DNA of 64,000 nt from Methylocystis rosea (GCF_003855495.1 NZ_CP034086.1:248001-312000); one strand, 5' to 3'. Shown: positions 27,954 to 37,374, counted from the stretch's first letter. Program-made: numbers and translations. The notes: generated by a model not told the origin, from the sequence alone.

Positions 27954-29330
27954 TCAAAACCCCGGCAATCGAAGCTCTGCGTGCAAACCGCCGCTGGGGC
28001 TGTCGTTGAGCTGCAGCGAGCCGCCATAGGCGGCGGCGAGATCGACGACAATCGACAGGCCGAGACCTGATCCAGGCTTGGTTTCGTCGAGACGCCGCCC
28101 ACGCTGCGTCGCCGCCGCGCGCAAATGCGAAGCAAGTCCCGGCCCGTCGTCGTCGATGGTGACGCGCAGCGTCGGCCGCGACGCGCCTTCGACGCAGACG
28201 TCGATTGTCACCCTGCTCTTCGCCCATTTGCCGGCGTTGTCGAGGAGATTGCCGATCATTTCCTCGAGGTCCTGGCGCTCGCCAAGAAAGCGCAGACGCG
28301 GATCGGCGCCGCCAGAAAAGATCACGCCCTTGTCGCCATAGATTTTGCTAAAGGCGCGCAGCAAGGCCTCGATCGACGGCGCAATCTGCGTCGCGGCGCC
28401 GAGCGCGCCGCCGCGCGCCGCAGCCCGCGCCCGGTCGAGATAGAAGGAGATCTGATCGCGCATGATCTGCGCCTGTTCTTGAACTTTCCCGGCGAGTTGC
28501 CCTGGCGCGGAATCGGCTTCATTGACGATGACGGAGAGCGGCGTTTTCAGCGCATGGGCGAGATTGCCGACCTGCGTGCGCGCGCGTTCGAGAATGTCGC
28601 GATTGGCGCTGATCAGCAGATTAAGCTCTTCGGCGAGCGGCGCGACTTCGCTCGGGTAGGCGTCGATGATGCGCTCCCGTTCGCCGCCGCGGATCGATGC
28701 GAGTTCGCGCTGCAATTGCCTCAAAGGCCGCAAGCCGAAGCGGACCTGAAAGGCGGCGCCGATGGCGAGCGCAATCGCGAGCGCCGCGAAAGCGACGATC
28801 AGCGCGAATCGAAAGCGGGCGATTTGCTCTTCCATCTCTTCGCCGCTGCCTGCGACCTGCACGAGATAGATGCCGACGTCGCCGACGTCGATGACGCGCT
28901 CGACGATGCGCAGCCTGCGCCCGTCCGGGCCCGGCCCGTAGCCGCGGCGAAAGCCGCCGACCTCCGCTGCGACGCCAAGATCTGAGAGCTTGGGCAACGT
29001 GTTGGCGAAGAGCGAGCGCGACGCCTTGATGTCATGAGACTTGTCGTCGAGACGCGTGATCTGCCAGTACCACCCCGAGCCCGGCAATTCGAATTGCGGG
29101 TCGCCGAGCTGACCAGGGCCGGTGCGTCCTTCCTGTCCCGACTCGGACACGTCCGCGACGATGGCGCGCAGGTAAACGTCGAGGCGACGTTCGAAAACCT
29201 CTTCCGCTTCGCTGCGGTAGTAGGCGGTAAGAAGAATGCTGGCGACGATCAGCACGACCGAACTCATCGCCGCCGCAGTCAGAAACAGACGCGCGGCGAT
29301 GGAGCGAATGGAGACGAAGGAAAGGGGCAT
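27954..29330 (-). CDS. Sensor histidine kinase
   Basis: 458 residues. Two membrane helices (13-36 and 172-193) bracket a periplasmic sensor of ~135 residues. A HAMP-like region precedes the phosphoacceptor H259 in GNLAHALKTPLSV; the ATPase part shows NLLDNAGKWA (N box), DDDGPGLA (G1) and GSGLGLSIV (G2). The order and the LAHALKTPL H box are those of PhoQ/FeuQ-type kinases of Hyphomicrobiales. Its partner regulator ends 4 bp upstream, so the pair is one transcript. Confidence 0.92.
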   Translation of the reverse strand: MPLSFVSIRSIAARLFLTAAAMSSVVLIVASILLTAYYRSEAEEVFERRLDVYLRAIVADVSESGQEGRTGPGQLGDPQFELPGSGWYWQITRLDDKSHDIKASRSLFANTLPKLSDLGVAAEVGGFRRGYGPGPDGRRLRIVERVIDVGDVGIYLVQVAGSGEEMEEQIARFRFALIVAFAALAIALAIGAAFQVRFGLRPLRQLQRELASIRGGERERIIDAYPSEVAPLAEELNLLISANRDILERARTQVGNLAHALKTPLSVIVNEADSAPGQLAGKVQEQAQIMRDQISFYLDRARAAARGGALGAATQIAPSIEALLRAFSKIYGDKGVIFSGGADPRLRFLGERQDLEEMIGNLLDNAGKWAKSRVTIDVCVEGASRPTLRVTIDDDGPGLASHLRAAATQRGRRLDETKPGSGLGLSIVVDLAAAYGGSLQLNDSPSGGLHAELRLPGF

Positions 29331-29334
29331 GCGC

Positions 29335-30018
29335 CTAGCGCTTATAGCCGGCGTCCTTTGCCGGCGCGGCCGCCATGTAGCCCAGACCGCGCACGGTCTG
29401 GATCAGATCGACGCCAAGCTTTTTGCGCAACCTGCCGACGAAGACTTCGATCGTGTTCGAGTCGCGATCAAAGTCCTGATCGTATAAATGCTCGATGATT
29501 TCGCTGCGGGCGACGACTCGTCCGCTGTGATGCATCAGATAGGCGAGCAGCCGGTATTCGTGCGAAGTGAGCTTCACGGGCGCGCCGTCCACGACGACGC
29601 GGCCGGCCTTGGTGTCGAGCCGCACCGCGCCGCAGACGATTTCATTCGTCGCGTGGCCCGTCGCGCGGCGCAGCAGCGCGCGGATGCGCGCCAGCACCTC
29701 CTCCATGTGGAATGGTTTTGCAACATAATCATCGGCGCCGGCGTCGAAGCCTTGCACCTTGTCGCTCCAACGGTCGCGCGCGGTGAGGATCAGCACCGGC
29801 ATGTCGCGTCCCGCCGCGCGCCATTCTTCGAGAATGGTCACGCCGTCCTTCTTCGGCAGACCGATGTCGAGGACGACGGCGTCGTAGGGCTCCGTTTCGC
29901 CGAGGTGGCAACCTTCCTCGCCATCGAAGGCGCGGTCCACCGCATAGCCCGACTGCTCGAGCGCACGAACGATCTGGCGGTTCAAATCCTTGTCGTCTTC
30001 AACGACGAGCAGACGCAA
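29335..30018 (-). CDS. OmpR-family response regulator
   Basis: 227 residues. Receiver: acidic pair VVEDD, phosphoacceptor D51 in VVLDIGLPKKDG, Thr in LILTAR and K101 in VAKPFHM. Winged helix: LTSHEYRLLAYLMHHSGRVV, then DFDRDSNTIEVFVGRLRKKL and IQTVRGLGYM. The wording of the DNA-binding half is close to FeuP/PhoP-type regulators of rhizobia. It precedes the kinase gene by 4 bp and follows a PepSY-type gene, a common target/modulator arrangement. Confidence 0.93.
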   Translation of the reverse strand: MRLLVVEDDKDLNRQIVRALEQSGYAVDRAFDGEEGCHLGETEPYDAVVLDIGLPKKDGVTILEEWRAAGRDMPVLILTARDRWSDKVQGFDAGADDYVAKPFHMEEVLARIRALLRRATGHATNEIVCGAVRLDTKAGRVVVDGAPVKLTSHEYRLLAYLMHHSGRVVARSEIIEHLYDQDFDRDSNTIEVFVGRLRKKLGVDLIQTVRGLGYMAAAPAKDAGYKR

Positions 30019-30040
30019 TGCATCCTCCTGCGTGCGAGAC

Positions 30041-30409
30041 TCAATTGTCTATAGAGCCAGCGCCTATAGAGCTAGAATGAGGCCGGCCGCTGAACGCGTC
30101 GACAAGAATCTTGACGATGTGGCCGTCCCGGCGCAGCAGGCTGATCTCATAGATAAGTCCTTCGCCCAATTGGCACAGCCGCGCGCCGAGCGGCTCGGCC
30201 TGCAGCCGCAGGGCGATATCTCGCATGCACCGGAAAGGATCGGCGAGCTTCTGCGCTTCCATTTGGCTGCGCGCCTGCGCCATGGTGAAGCATTGCAGCC
30301 GTGCGGGAGCGTCTTCGGCGCGGCTGGCGGCGGCCCAAAGGAAATCGGCCGTCGCCGCGAGAGCGGCGACGGTGAGCGTCCGTCTCCAACAAGCTCCGGC
30401 GGCCCGCAT
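30041..30409 (-). CDS. Periplasmic PepSY-like protein
   Basis: 122 residues from the Met that opens the signal region (MRAAGACWRRTLTVAALAAT, cleavage near ASRAEDAP). The mature part contains LQCFTMAQARSQMEAQKLAD and ends with a PepSY-type strand pair, YEISLLRRDGHIVKILVDAF. Such proteins often sit beside PhoPQ/FeuPQ systems and modulate the sensor or periplasmic peptidases. It lies 22 bp upstream of the regulator on the same strand. Confidence 0.7.
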   Translation of the reverse strand: MRAAGACWRRTLTVAALAATADFLWAAASRAEDAPARLQCFTMAQARSQMEAQKLADPFRCMRDIALRLQAEPLGARLCQLGEGLIYEISLLRRDGHIVKILVDAFSGRPHSSSIGAGSIDN

Positions 30410-30484
30410 GCGCCTCTCCCCGGCGCATAGTCGGCCGAATGCCCTGAATGCGCAATGAATAGTCAAAAAATGCGGCCGCGCGCC

Positions 30485-30700
30485 TCAGCTCTCCGAGGCG
30501 CGGCAGGCGTCCCGCATTTTCTTGTAGTCGACGATCATGGCGGCGAGAGGCGCGTTTTGGGGCAAGGCGCGCAACTGCTTCGCCGCAATCTTCTGTTCTT
30601 CGAGCGAATAGGCGACGAGCGGCGGACAGCCGCCGCCCGTCGACTGGCATGCCGAAAGAGCCAGGCTAAAAGCGACCATGATCGAGATCTTGCGAAACAT
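30485..30700 (-). CDS. Spanin-like lysis lipoprotein (outer)
   Basis: 71 residues. MFRKISIMVAFSLALSAC is a lipoprotein signal with a lipobox ending LSAC. The mature part (CPPLVAYSLEEQKIAAKQLR...MIVDYKKMRDACRA) has the C-PPLVxYS...DY-x-RD pattern I associate with small lysis-cassette lipoproteins of alphaproteobacterial phages. Its start overlaps by 35 bp the end of the membrane protein gene at 30666, reminiscent of the Rz/Rz1 pair. Last gene of the GTA/prophage-like cluster. Confidence 0.6.
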   Translation of the reverse strand: MFRKISIMVAFSLALSACQSTGGGCPPLVAYSLEEQKIAAKQLRALPQNAPLAAMIVDYKKMRDACRASES

Positions 30701-30887
30701 CTTCAACGCTCCTGCGCTCAACCATGATTTCGGCCTGGCGCTTGGCGGCGCGCAGATCGGATTCGGCGCGCCGAGCTTTCTCCTTAGCGGCGCCGCCGGC
30801 GACAAGTCGCGCCAACATTGCGCGCCCAACCGCATAGGCGACGACGCCGGCGACCGCGACGAGACCCAGCGCGATGAGCTTGGGCAT
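30666..30887 (-). CDS. Spanin-like inner-membrane protein
   Basis: 73 residues: one N-terminal membrane helix (LIALGLVAVAGVVAYAVGRA) followed by a charged helical region (KEKARRAESDLRAAKRQAEI) that could be a coiled coil. This is the layout of an inner-membrane spanin subunit. It starts one base after the holin-like stop codon (TGACATG) and overlaps the lipoprotein gene, so the three lysis genes are translationally coupled. Assignment rests on context and topology, not on recognisable homology. Confidence 0.55.
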   Translation of the reverse strand: MPKLIALGLVAVAGVVAYAVGRAMLARLVAGGAAKEKARRAESDLRAAKRQAEIMVERRSVEDVSQDLDHGRF

Positions 30888-30888
30888 G

Positions 30889-31065
30889 TCAGGCTGTTCC
30901 CTGCGGCGTCGAGGTGATGCTGCGCATGATCGCCATCAACGCCGCCGAACCAATGGCGATGGCGCCGGCCTTCGGATCGTTGAGAAAGGCGATCCAGTCG
31001 GTCGAGGCGAGCGCGCCAAACAGCGCGACGAGACCAGCGGCGACATAAGTGCGATAGCCTTGCAT
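30889..31065 (-). CDS. Holin-like small membrane protein
   Basis: 58 residues (too short for many gene finders). It starts MQGYRTYVAAGLVALFGALA, continues with STDWIAFLNDPKAGAIAIGS and a second hydrophobic stretch AALMAIMRSIT. The two-helix layout with an intervening TDWxxFLNDP turn matches small phage holin-like proteins encoded next to amidases. AGGAG precedes the ATG at good spacing. Lies between the amidase and the spanin-like pair. Confidence 0.68.
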   Translation of the reverse strand: MQGYRTYVAAGLVALFGALASTDWIAFLNDPKAGAIAIGSAALMAIMRSITSTPQGTA

Positions 31066-31110
31066 TGGGAACTCCTTTTTTTTTTAGTGCCGGAGGCCGC
31101 CGGCGCGGTT

Positions 31111-31722
31111 TCACTTGCGGCCGAGGACTCGCGAGATGAACGATTCCATAGCGAAGGCGGGACCCGGATCGCGCTTGCGCGTCGGCGCAATATCGTCATG
31201 ACCGGCGATGTCATTGATGCCGTAGGTCTGGCAGAGCGCCTTGGCGATATCGACGGCGACGGAGATCTGAACGGCGGGATAGATCATCCAGGGCTTTTCC
31301 CCGCCGTTGTCGAGTTTGTGCGCGAGCATCGCCACCTGGCTCGCCGGCACATTTTTTCCGTATCCGTCGGAGAATTTCCCGTTGGCGAGCTTCGTCAACG
31401 GTCCGGCGTTCGTGAGCTCTATGCCGATCGAAAATCCGTTGCAGTTCGAGCGCCGCCTCCAAACGCTTTTGCCCGCGTGCCATGCGACGCGATTGAACGG
31501 CGCGAGCTGCGTCACCGCGCCGTCGAGATCGATGACGAGATGGGCGGAGGCTTTCGCATTCGGATTGCACAGCCAGGAAATGGCCCCCTTCGCCGACTGA
31601 GCGGCGGTGTAATGCATGATCAGCAGCGAGGGCTTCAAAACGCCACCGACATTCGGCGTCGGCTTTTGAGCGACGGGCTTGCCGTCGCAATGCAGGACGT
31701 GATTCTTCACGGCGAAGGCCAT
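31111..31722 (-). CDS. N-acetylmuramoyl-L-alanine amidase (endolysin)
   Basis: 203 residues, an Amidase_2 (T7 lysozyme-like) zinc enzyme. Zinc-ligand histidines are in LLIMHYTAA and AGHDDIAPTRKRDPGPAF; WHAGKSVW and ELTNAG are conserved around the substrate groove. There is no signal peptide, so release needs the holin-like protein downstream. In Rhodobacter capsulatus the GTA lysis genes are at another locus; here the enzyme follows the tail fibre gene directly. Confidence 0.92.
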   Translation of the reverse strand: MAFAVKNHVLHCDGKPVAQKPTPNVGGVLKPSLLIMHYTAAQSAKGAISWLCNPNAKASAHLVIDLDGAVTQLAPFNRVAWHAGKSVWRRRSNCNGFSIGIELTNAGPLTKLANGKFSDGYGKNVPASQVAMLAHKLDNGGEKPWMIYPAVQISVAVDIAKALCQTYGINDIAGHDDIAPTRKRDPGPAFAMESFISRVLGRK

Positions 31723-31891
31723 GAGCCGACTCCTTCATTGGTCGAATGGATTCTGAAAAGCGCTTTTAGAAAGCGCGCGAGGTTTGGGCCGATGTGCAGC
31801 GCTTCGTCGCTCAAGATGAGCGGGAAGAACCAATGCGGCTTCCTTCGTCAGCGTTCAGACGCGCCAGCGCGGCGCGGGCTGTTCGCTTCGA

Positions 31892-33487
31892 TCAGAAAAA
31901 TTCAAAGATGAGGGCGTAGCCGTCTCCGCCACTGCCGCCAGCGCCGGAATTTGCGCCGTTCTGAACCGAGCCGCCGCCTCCGCCGCCTCCGCCAGCAAGA
32001 CCGCCGGCGCCGCCCGCGCCAGGTCCGGTGAGGCTGGACGCGCCGCCGCCCCCACCGCCGCCGCCTTGTTCAAAAGGCCCGGCGCTCGCGACCCATGAGC
32101 CGCCTACGCCGCCATTGACGACGCCGGCGGCTATCCCCGCCGCGCCGATGACGGGTAATCCGGCGACATAAACGGCGCCGCCCGCCCCGCCGTTCGCGAC
32201 GGCGTTGGCTGCGGTGATCCCGCCGCCGGCTCCGCCCCCGGAGGGGCCGTTGTAAAGGCATGAGCCTCCAGTGGCCGCCGTCGAGCCAGCGGCGTTGCAG
32301 CCGCCGCCGCCGCCGCCGCCGAAAACGTGCGACCCGGCGGCGCCGACCGCCCCCGAGCCGCCCGAGCCCACGCCAAAGGAGCCAACGCCGCCAGTTCCGC
32401 CGGAACCTGGGAGGCCTGACGAAGCTTGACTGCCCGCGCCGCCGCCGCCCGAGGCGCCGCCGATCTGTCCGCCCGCGCCGCCGCCCCCGGCGCCTGCGTG
32501 GAGCAGCGTTCCGAACGTGGTGACGCCGCCGGCGGAACCAGCGTTTCCGTTCGTGGAGTTCGTCGTCTGCGCGGCGCCGCCGGTGCCGCCGGCGCCGATC
32601 GCGACCGCTTTCGAGGCGCCGATCTGGGCTGCGGTGAATCGTGCGCGCGCCAGCCCGCCGCCGCCGCCGCCAGCGCCGCCGGAAGCTGCGGCGCCAGAGG
32701 CCGTTCGCGCCCCGGAGCCGCCGCCGCCGCCGGCGCCAAAGAGCAGCACTTCGGCAAAACGCAGCCCGGGCGTCGGCGTATAGGAGCCGCTCGACGCGAA
32801 AACGCGGACCTTCGTCGGCCCCCCGCTCGGAAAGGCGACTTCGCCCGTGGCGCTGTCGACGACGATCGACTCTTTCCATGCCGCGCCGTCGGGCGAGACT
32901 TTGACGTGGAAATTGTCGTCCCCGGTCAATCCTGTTTCGGCGCGCGCCGAATAGTTGGATTGATAAAGCTGCGAGACGGTTTTCGCCGCGCTCTCCTTGT
33001 TGAGCGCAAAGCGCAGATCGCCGGAGCCGCCTTCGCCGACGCTTTTCGCGGTGAAGAGCGTCGCATTGAGTTTGGCGAGCAGCGGATTGGCGCCGTCGGC
33101 GGTCGCGCCGATCCCGAGCAGCGCAAGATCTTGCAGCTGGCGCAAGGACAGCCCGCAGTCGATCCATCCCGCGCCGTCATAGAGCAGCAGAAGCGATTCC
33201 GCTTCGACATAAGCGCGCCAGCCGGCTTGCGCGGAAAGGAAGGTCCAGCCGCCCGCGAGGAATGTCGCGATCTGATCGCTCTTGCCGGCGAAGGCGTCTG
33301 TCGCGCCGGCGCCGATGAGCACGCGATCGCCTTCGGCCGGCGTCGCGGGCGGCGACGTCACGTTTCGCGCAGAGACCGCAAGCTGCGTCAGCGCGTCGAT
33401 CAGCGCCAGAGCTTCATTATGCGTGACGTGTTTTTGCGCTTGCGCCGCCTCGATGAAAGGCAACGCAAGATGCGTGGTTTGCGTCAT
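31892..33487 (-). CDS. Tail fibre-like protein: DUF2793 head, glycine-rich body
   Basis: 531 residues. The N-terminal ~125 residues are a DUF2793 domain (TTHLALPFIEAAQAQKHVTH, LAGGWTFLSAQAGWRAYVEA), found in alphaproteobacterial phage and GTA tail proteins. After an adaptor to ~235, the C-terminal ~290 residues are extremely Gly/Ala-rich with repeated GAGGGGGG blocks, the composition of polyglycine-II sandwich tail-tip domains in phage receptor-binding proteins. It starts 8 bp after the stop of the GTA-TIM gene. Likely receptor recognition or wall contact; inferred from position and composition. Confidence 0.8.
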   Translation of the reverse strand: MTQTTHLALPFIEAAQAQKHVTHNEALALIDALTQLAVSARNVTSPPATPAEGDRVLIGAGATDAFAGKSDQIATFLAGGWTFLSAQAGWRAYVEAESLLLLYDGAGWIDCGLSLRQLQDLALLGIGATADGANPLLAKLNATLFTAKSVGEGGSGDLRFALNKESAAKTVSQLYQSNYSARAETGLTGDDNFHVKVSPDGAAWKESIVVDSATGEVAFPSGGPTKVRVFASSGSYTPTPGLRFAEVLLFGAGGGGGSGARTASGAAASGGAGGGGGGLARARFTAAQIGASKAVAIGAGGTGGAAQTTNSTNGNAGSAGGVTTFGTLLHAGAGGGGAGGQIGGASGGGGAGSQASSGLPGSGGTGGVGSFGVGSGGSGAVGAAGSHVFGGGGGGGCNAAGSTAATGGSCLYNGPSGGGAGGGITAANAVANGGAGGAVYVAGLPVIGAAGIAAGVVNGGVGGSWVASAGPFEQGGGGGGGGASSLTGPGAGGAGGLAGGGGGGGGSVQNGANSGAGGSGGDGYALIFEFF

Positions 33488-33495
33488 CGTTTTTC

Positions 33496-36400
33496 CTATT
33501 GGACGGAAAGCATCGTCGTCAGCGGGAAACCGCGTCCGACCGTCGCGCTCATCTGATAAAGCGACAGCGTCAGTTCGCTTTGCGGCGCGCCGAAATCGGC
33601 GAGTTCGTCGGCGGCGGGATAAAGCATCGACGCTGCGGCGGCGGTGAGCGTGCGCGTTCCGCTCGCCGGCAGCGAGACATCGGCTTCATAGGATTCGCTC
33701 GCTTCGGCGAGCGGAATATCGAGCGTCTCCCAGGCGTCGGAGTCGATGCGTCCGCGCCGAACGAACTCGATGAGGACGCCGGCCGGCGTGCGCCGCGCGC
33801 GCGCTTTCGTCGGCGCGTAGGGGTGCAACGCCTTGTTTGTCGCGGCGACCGTTGGCTGAACAAAGATCGGCTCCGCATAGTCGCGATCCGCCGGGCCGAT
33901 GCGATAGGTCATCGGCGCGCCAATTTCGGCGACCTTGCGCGCGAGCGGCGCGAGGGCGTCATTGAGCAGCACGACGGTCGCGCCGGCCGGCGCATCACGC
34001 TTGGCGAGATGTTCTTCGCCGCCGAGGCCGCGAAGGAGCCGCGACAGTCGATATGTCTTTTCGCCAATCAGCTCGGCATGCGCGAAAGCGAAAATCTCGC
34101 AGTCGCCGTCGACGCGTATCGCCATCGCCGAACGTCCGGCGAGCGCGGCGAGATCTCCGACCGACGAAAGCTGTCCGGCGCCGATCCTGACAGTGACGCT
34201 GCTTCCATTGTCGAAGCGTCCGACTGGACCCGAGGGCAGGACGTCGAGCGTCTCGCCGATGGTTGCGCGCTTGTCGATGATGGCGATCTGCTCATAGCCG
34301 CCCTGAAAGGTCATCCTCCAGATTGCGAGCGGACCGGGCCAGGGATCGGCGAAGGCCGCGACATAGGAGAGCGCTTCTTCGTCGCGCCAGAGCGCAAGGT
34401 CGAGAATTTCGACTCTCGGCGGTCCGACGATCTTAGGCGAAACGACATTCGCGCGTCCAAGCAGCGGCGCGGCCGCGTCATAGACAGAAGCGTCGGCCGC
34501 GCGCGCGCTTATCTGTCGCGCGGCGCCGTCCGTGATGCGTTGAATTTGAAACAGCCGGCCGCCGCCGGCTGCGCCGAGCCGCACCAGATCGCCGGGCTGC
34601 AAGGCGAGAAGGCCAGGCCGTAGCGAAAATTCGGCGGTTTCGCGTCCGATCCACACGTCTTGCAGCCAGCTCTCCGCAAGCGACTGCGCATTGGCGCGAT
34701 TCGTCATCACCGCGGCTTGCGCTTCGCTCTGGCGCGCCGAGCGGCCCTCGAGTCTGCGGGATAAGACTCGCGCCATTTGAAAGTCGTTTTCGGAATCGGA
34801 GAAGGAAAGCGCGATCTCCTGCGGCAGTTCGCTTTCCTGCGCCCGCGCCAGCGTGACGAGCGAGGCGGTTTTGCCGGCGACGAGATCGTCTTCGTCAATT
34901 TCGCGCACCGGTTTCCCGCGCCGGTCGACGAAGCGCAAGGCGCCGCCGCTCGCCACGGCGTCGAAGCCGAAGAGCGCGGCAAGAGGATCGATCGCCTCGC
35001 GCGGCGACATCGGCCGCTCCAGCACATAGCCGTCAAGAAAGCCGGCGACGTCTGGCCGCTGCGTGACAATTTCAAGCGCGGAGACGGCGCCGGCGAGCGC
35101 CGGCAGGAGGCGGTCGAGCGGCGCGCCTTCGAGGCGTCCGTTCAACCAATGGCCCGTCTCCCAATTGGCGGCGTCGCTCCATGCGTCGGTCTGCGTCGGA
35201 AAGGCCGGAAAGGGGCGCGCATCCCAGCACCATATGTGCAGGCGCGCCGGATCAACCATCGGCCCGGTGTAGAGGTCGGAAGTCGGGTTGCGCGCCGCGC
35301 CGCCGGGCGTCGCCGGATCGAAATGCGCGATCATCGCCTCGATGAATCGCGCCTGCATGAGATCGTCGCGGCCATTGCGCGAGAAATAGGGCAGGCCGCC
35401 ATCGCTCGAACGCGGGTCGGGAAAAACATTCGGCGCATTGGCGCCGCGGTCGACCGCCGGACATCCCGTCTCGACGATCCAGATCGGCTTCGACTGCGGA
35501 ACCCATGCCGTCGGCTCCCCCAGCTCAGCGCCGCCGACGCGCTCGTAATGCGGTTGCGACCACCACGACAGAAAATCCTTCTGGCGGAAGATCCAAGGCT
35601 TGCCGAGCCCGTCGCTGATCGGCGTGCGATCTTGCGCGAGGCGCGCATTTGCGTCGGCGTAATGCCAATCATAAGCCTCGCCCGAGGCGACGCGAGACTT
35701 GAGATAGTCGAGATCATAAATGCTCGCCGCTTCCTGCGCGTCGAGATGGGCGTCGCCGTCGCGCCAGTCGGAGAGCGGCCAATAGACGTCGACGCCGACG
35801 AAATCGACGGCGCTTGACGCCCACAGCGGATCGAGCGGGAAGCGCGCTTCTCCGCTTGCAGGAACATGCGCGCCATATTCCGTCCAGTCGGCGGCGTAAG
35901 AGATTTTCGTTTGCGCGCCAAGGATCGCCTTTGCATCAGCCGCAAGAGTCATCAGCGCCGCGACGGCGGGATATGCGCCTGGCGCCGAGCGCACGCGCGT
36001 CAGGCCGATCAGCTCGGAGCCGATGAGGAAGGCGTGGACGCCGCCGGCCGCGACGCAAAGATTGGCGTAATGCAGAATGAACGCGCGATAGCGCGTAAAG
36101 AAGGCGTCGACTTGCGCCGCTGCAGTCGCGGTCGTATCAGGCGAACCGGGCCGGCCCGGCGCAGGATCGCAGGTGATGCGTCCGCGCCAGGGAAACGCCG
36201 GCTGTTCGACGGCGCTCGTGTAAGGATTGGACAGCGTATTGCCCGGCGGCACGTCCATCATCACGAAGGGATAGAAGGTCACCGCGAGGCCGCGCGCCTT
36301 GAGGTCGGCGATAGCGGCGACGACCGAAGCGTCGCTCGGCGTTCCGCCATAGGCCGAGCGTCCCTCGATTTGCGACACGAGCCGCGCGGTGGAGCGCGTC

Positions 36401-37374
36401 AGCCCGGCGACCGACCAGTCCGGCGGCCACAAGCCGCCGAGAATGAAGTTGAACTGGCCGATGGTCTTGAATGTGGCGTCGACGCGCGGCGCGATCGTGC
36501 AATGTTCGGCGCGAAGATCGTCGCCGAACCAGGCGACGACGAGCGCGACGCTTTCGAGATTGGGGCAAAGCGCCTGCAGGGCGTCGAGCGACGCGGTCCA
36601 GTCCGTCGCGGCTGTCAGCTGATGGCGATTTTCTGCCGCCGTGGCGCCGGGCGAGTAGAAGTTGAGCTTGAGGGCAGGGTGATAGCCGGCCTCCGTCGCG
36701 CCGGGAATGAGGTCGACGGCGCGGATCATCGCGCCGAGTCCTTCGACGGGCTTCACGACTTCGAACGTAAATTGCGGAATGCGATTGCCGAAGGGCGCGA
36801 GCGCCAGATCCTCGAAAACAATATAGGCAAGGCCGCGATAAGCGGGCGCGCTCTCCGCCCCTTCTTTGGCGACGATCAGCTGATCAGGCTCCTGATCTTC
36901 AGTCCCGGGATAGATACGGATCGGCAGCGTCGTCATGTCGAGTTCTGAGCCGTCGGCCCAGATGCGTCGCACGAAGGCGACAGGCCCTTCGCATAGGCCG
37001 ATCGCAAAATTCGCCGAATAGGCATAGGTGAACTGAACGTTGAAGCCGCCGCCGCCGCCGCCTTTGCCCTGATGCTGGGTCTGCGCAAAAGATACATTGA
37101 CGCGTTCGAGAAAGCGCGTCGCCCAGATCATCTGTCCGCCGATGCGCGCGCGGCCATAGATTCGCGGCACGCCGGCGCCTTCCGTTGAGGTGATCCCGTC
37201 CATCGATTTCAGCCGCGGACCGATCGAATAGCGCGGCGATGCATGCGGTTGCAGCGCGGCGTCGACAAAGGAGCCGCCAAAGCCGCCGAGCACGCGGCCG
37301 ATAGAGGATCCAACAGGTCCGCCGATCGCGCCGCCGGCGACAGAGCCGACCGTCTGCAGAACAAGAGTGGCCAT
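33496..37374 (-). CDS. GTA-TIM baseplate multidomain protein (RcGTA gp15-like)
   Basis: 1292 residues from the ATG at 37372-37374; 41 upstream in-frame codons are translated repeat sequence and should be excluded. The N-terminus (MATLVLQTVGSVAGGAIGGP) and LKSMDGITSTEGAGVPRIYG are typical. A TIM-barrel-like domain lies roughly at residues 390-720 (SYAADWTEYGAHVP, VDFVGVDVYWPLSDWRDGD, KPIWIVETGCPAVDRG). A phage tail-3 type domain follows (SLVTLARAQESELPQEIALS) and beta-rich C-terminal modules. This is the large hub/fibre protein at the tail tip of GTAs, possibly with glycan-degrading capacity. Confidence 0.92.
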   Translation of the reverse strand: MATLVLQTVGSVAGGAIGGPVGSSIGRVLGGFGGSFVDAALQPHASPRYSIGPRLKSMDGITSTEGAGVPRIYGRARIGGQMIWATRFLERVNVSFAQTQHQGKGGGGGGFNVQFTYAYSANFAIGLCEGPVAFVRRIWADGSELDMTTLPIRIYPGTEDQEPDQLIVAKEGAESAPAYRGLAYIVFEDLALAPFGNRIPQFTFEVVKPVEGLGAMIRAVDLIPGATEAGYHPALKLNFYSPGATAAENRHQLTAATDWTASLDALQALCPNLESVALVVAWFGDDLRAEHCTIAPRVDATFKTIGQFNFILGGLWPPDWSVAGLTRSTARLVSQIEGRSAYGGTPSDASVVAAIADLKARGLAVTFYPFVMMDVPPGNTLSNPYTSAVEQPAFPWRGRITCDPAPGRPGSPDTTATAAAQVDAFFTRYRAFILHYANLCVAAGGVHAFLIGSELIGLTRVRSAPGAYPAVAALMTLAADAKAILGAQTKISYAADWTEYGAHVPASGEARFPLDPLWASSAVDFVGVDVYWPLSDWRDGDAHLDAQEAASIYDLDYLKSRVASGEAYDWHYADANARLAQDRTPISDGLGKPWIFRQKDFLSWWSQPHYERVGGAELGEPTAWVPQSKPIWIVETGCPAVDRGANAPNVFPDPRSSDGGLPYFSRNGRDDLMQARFIEAMIAHFDPATPGGAARNPTSDLYTGPMVDPARLHIWCWDARPFPAFPTQTDAWSDAANWETGHWLNGRLEGAPLDRLLPALAGAVSALEIVTQRPDVAGFLDGYVLERPMSPREAIDPLAALFGFDAVASGGALRFVDRRGKPVREIDEDDLVAGKTASLVTLARAQESELPQEIALSFSDSENDFQMARVLSRRLEGRSARQSEAQAAVMTNRANAQSLAESWLQDVWIGRETAEFSLRPGLLALQPGDLVRLGAAGGGRLFQIQRITDGAARQISARAADASVYDAAAPLLGRANVVSPKIVGPPRVEILDLALWRDEEALSYVAAFADPWPGPLAIWRMTFQGGYEQIAIIDKRATIGETLDVLPSGPVGRFDNGSSVTVRIGAGQLSSVGDLAALAGRSAMAIRVDGDCEIFAFAHAELIGEKTYRLSRLLRGLGGEEHLAKRDAPAGATVVLLNDALAPLARKVAEIGAPMTYRIGPADRDYAEPIFVQPTVAATNKALHPYAPTKARARRTPAGVLIEFVRRGRIDSDAWETLDIPLAEASESYEADVSLPASGTRTLTAAAASMLYPAADELADFGAPQSELTLSLYQMSATVGRGFPLTTMLSVQ

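Noticed and set aside
31892..33487. Large plus-strand frames opposite the glycine-rich fibre and other GTA genes
   Set aside because: Long antisense frames are expected in GC-rich genes; they lack starts, domains and continuity with neighbours.
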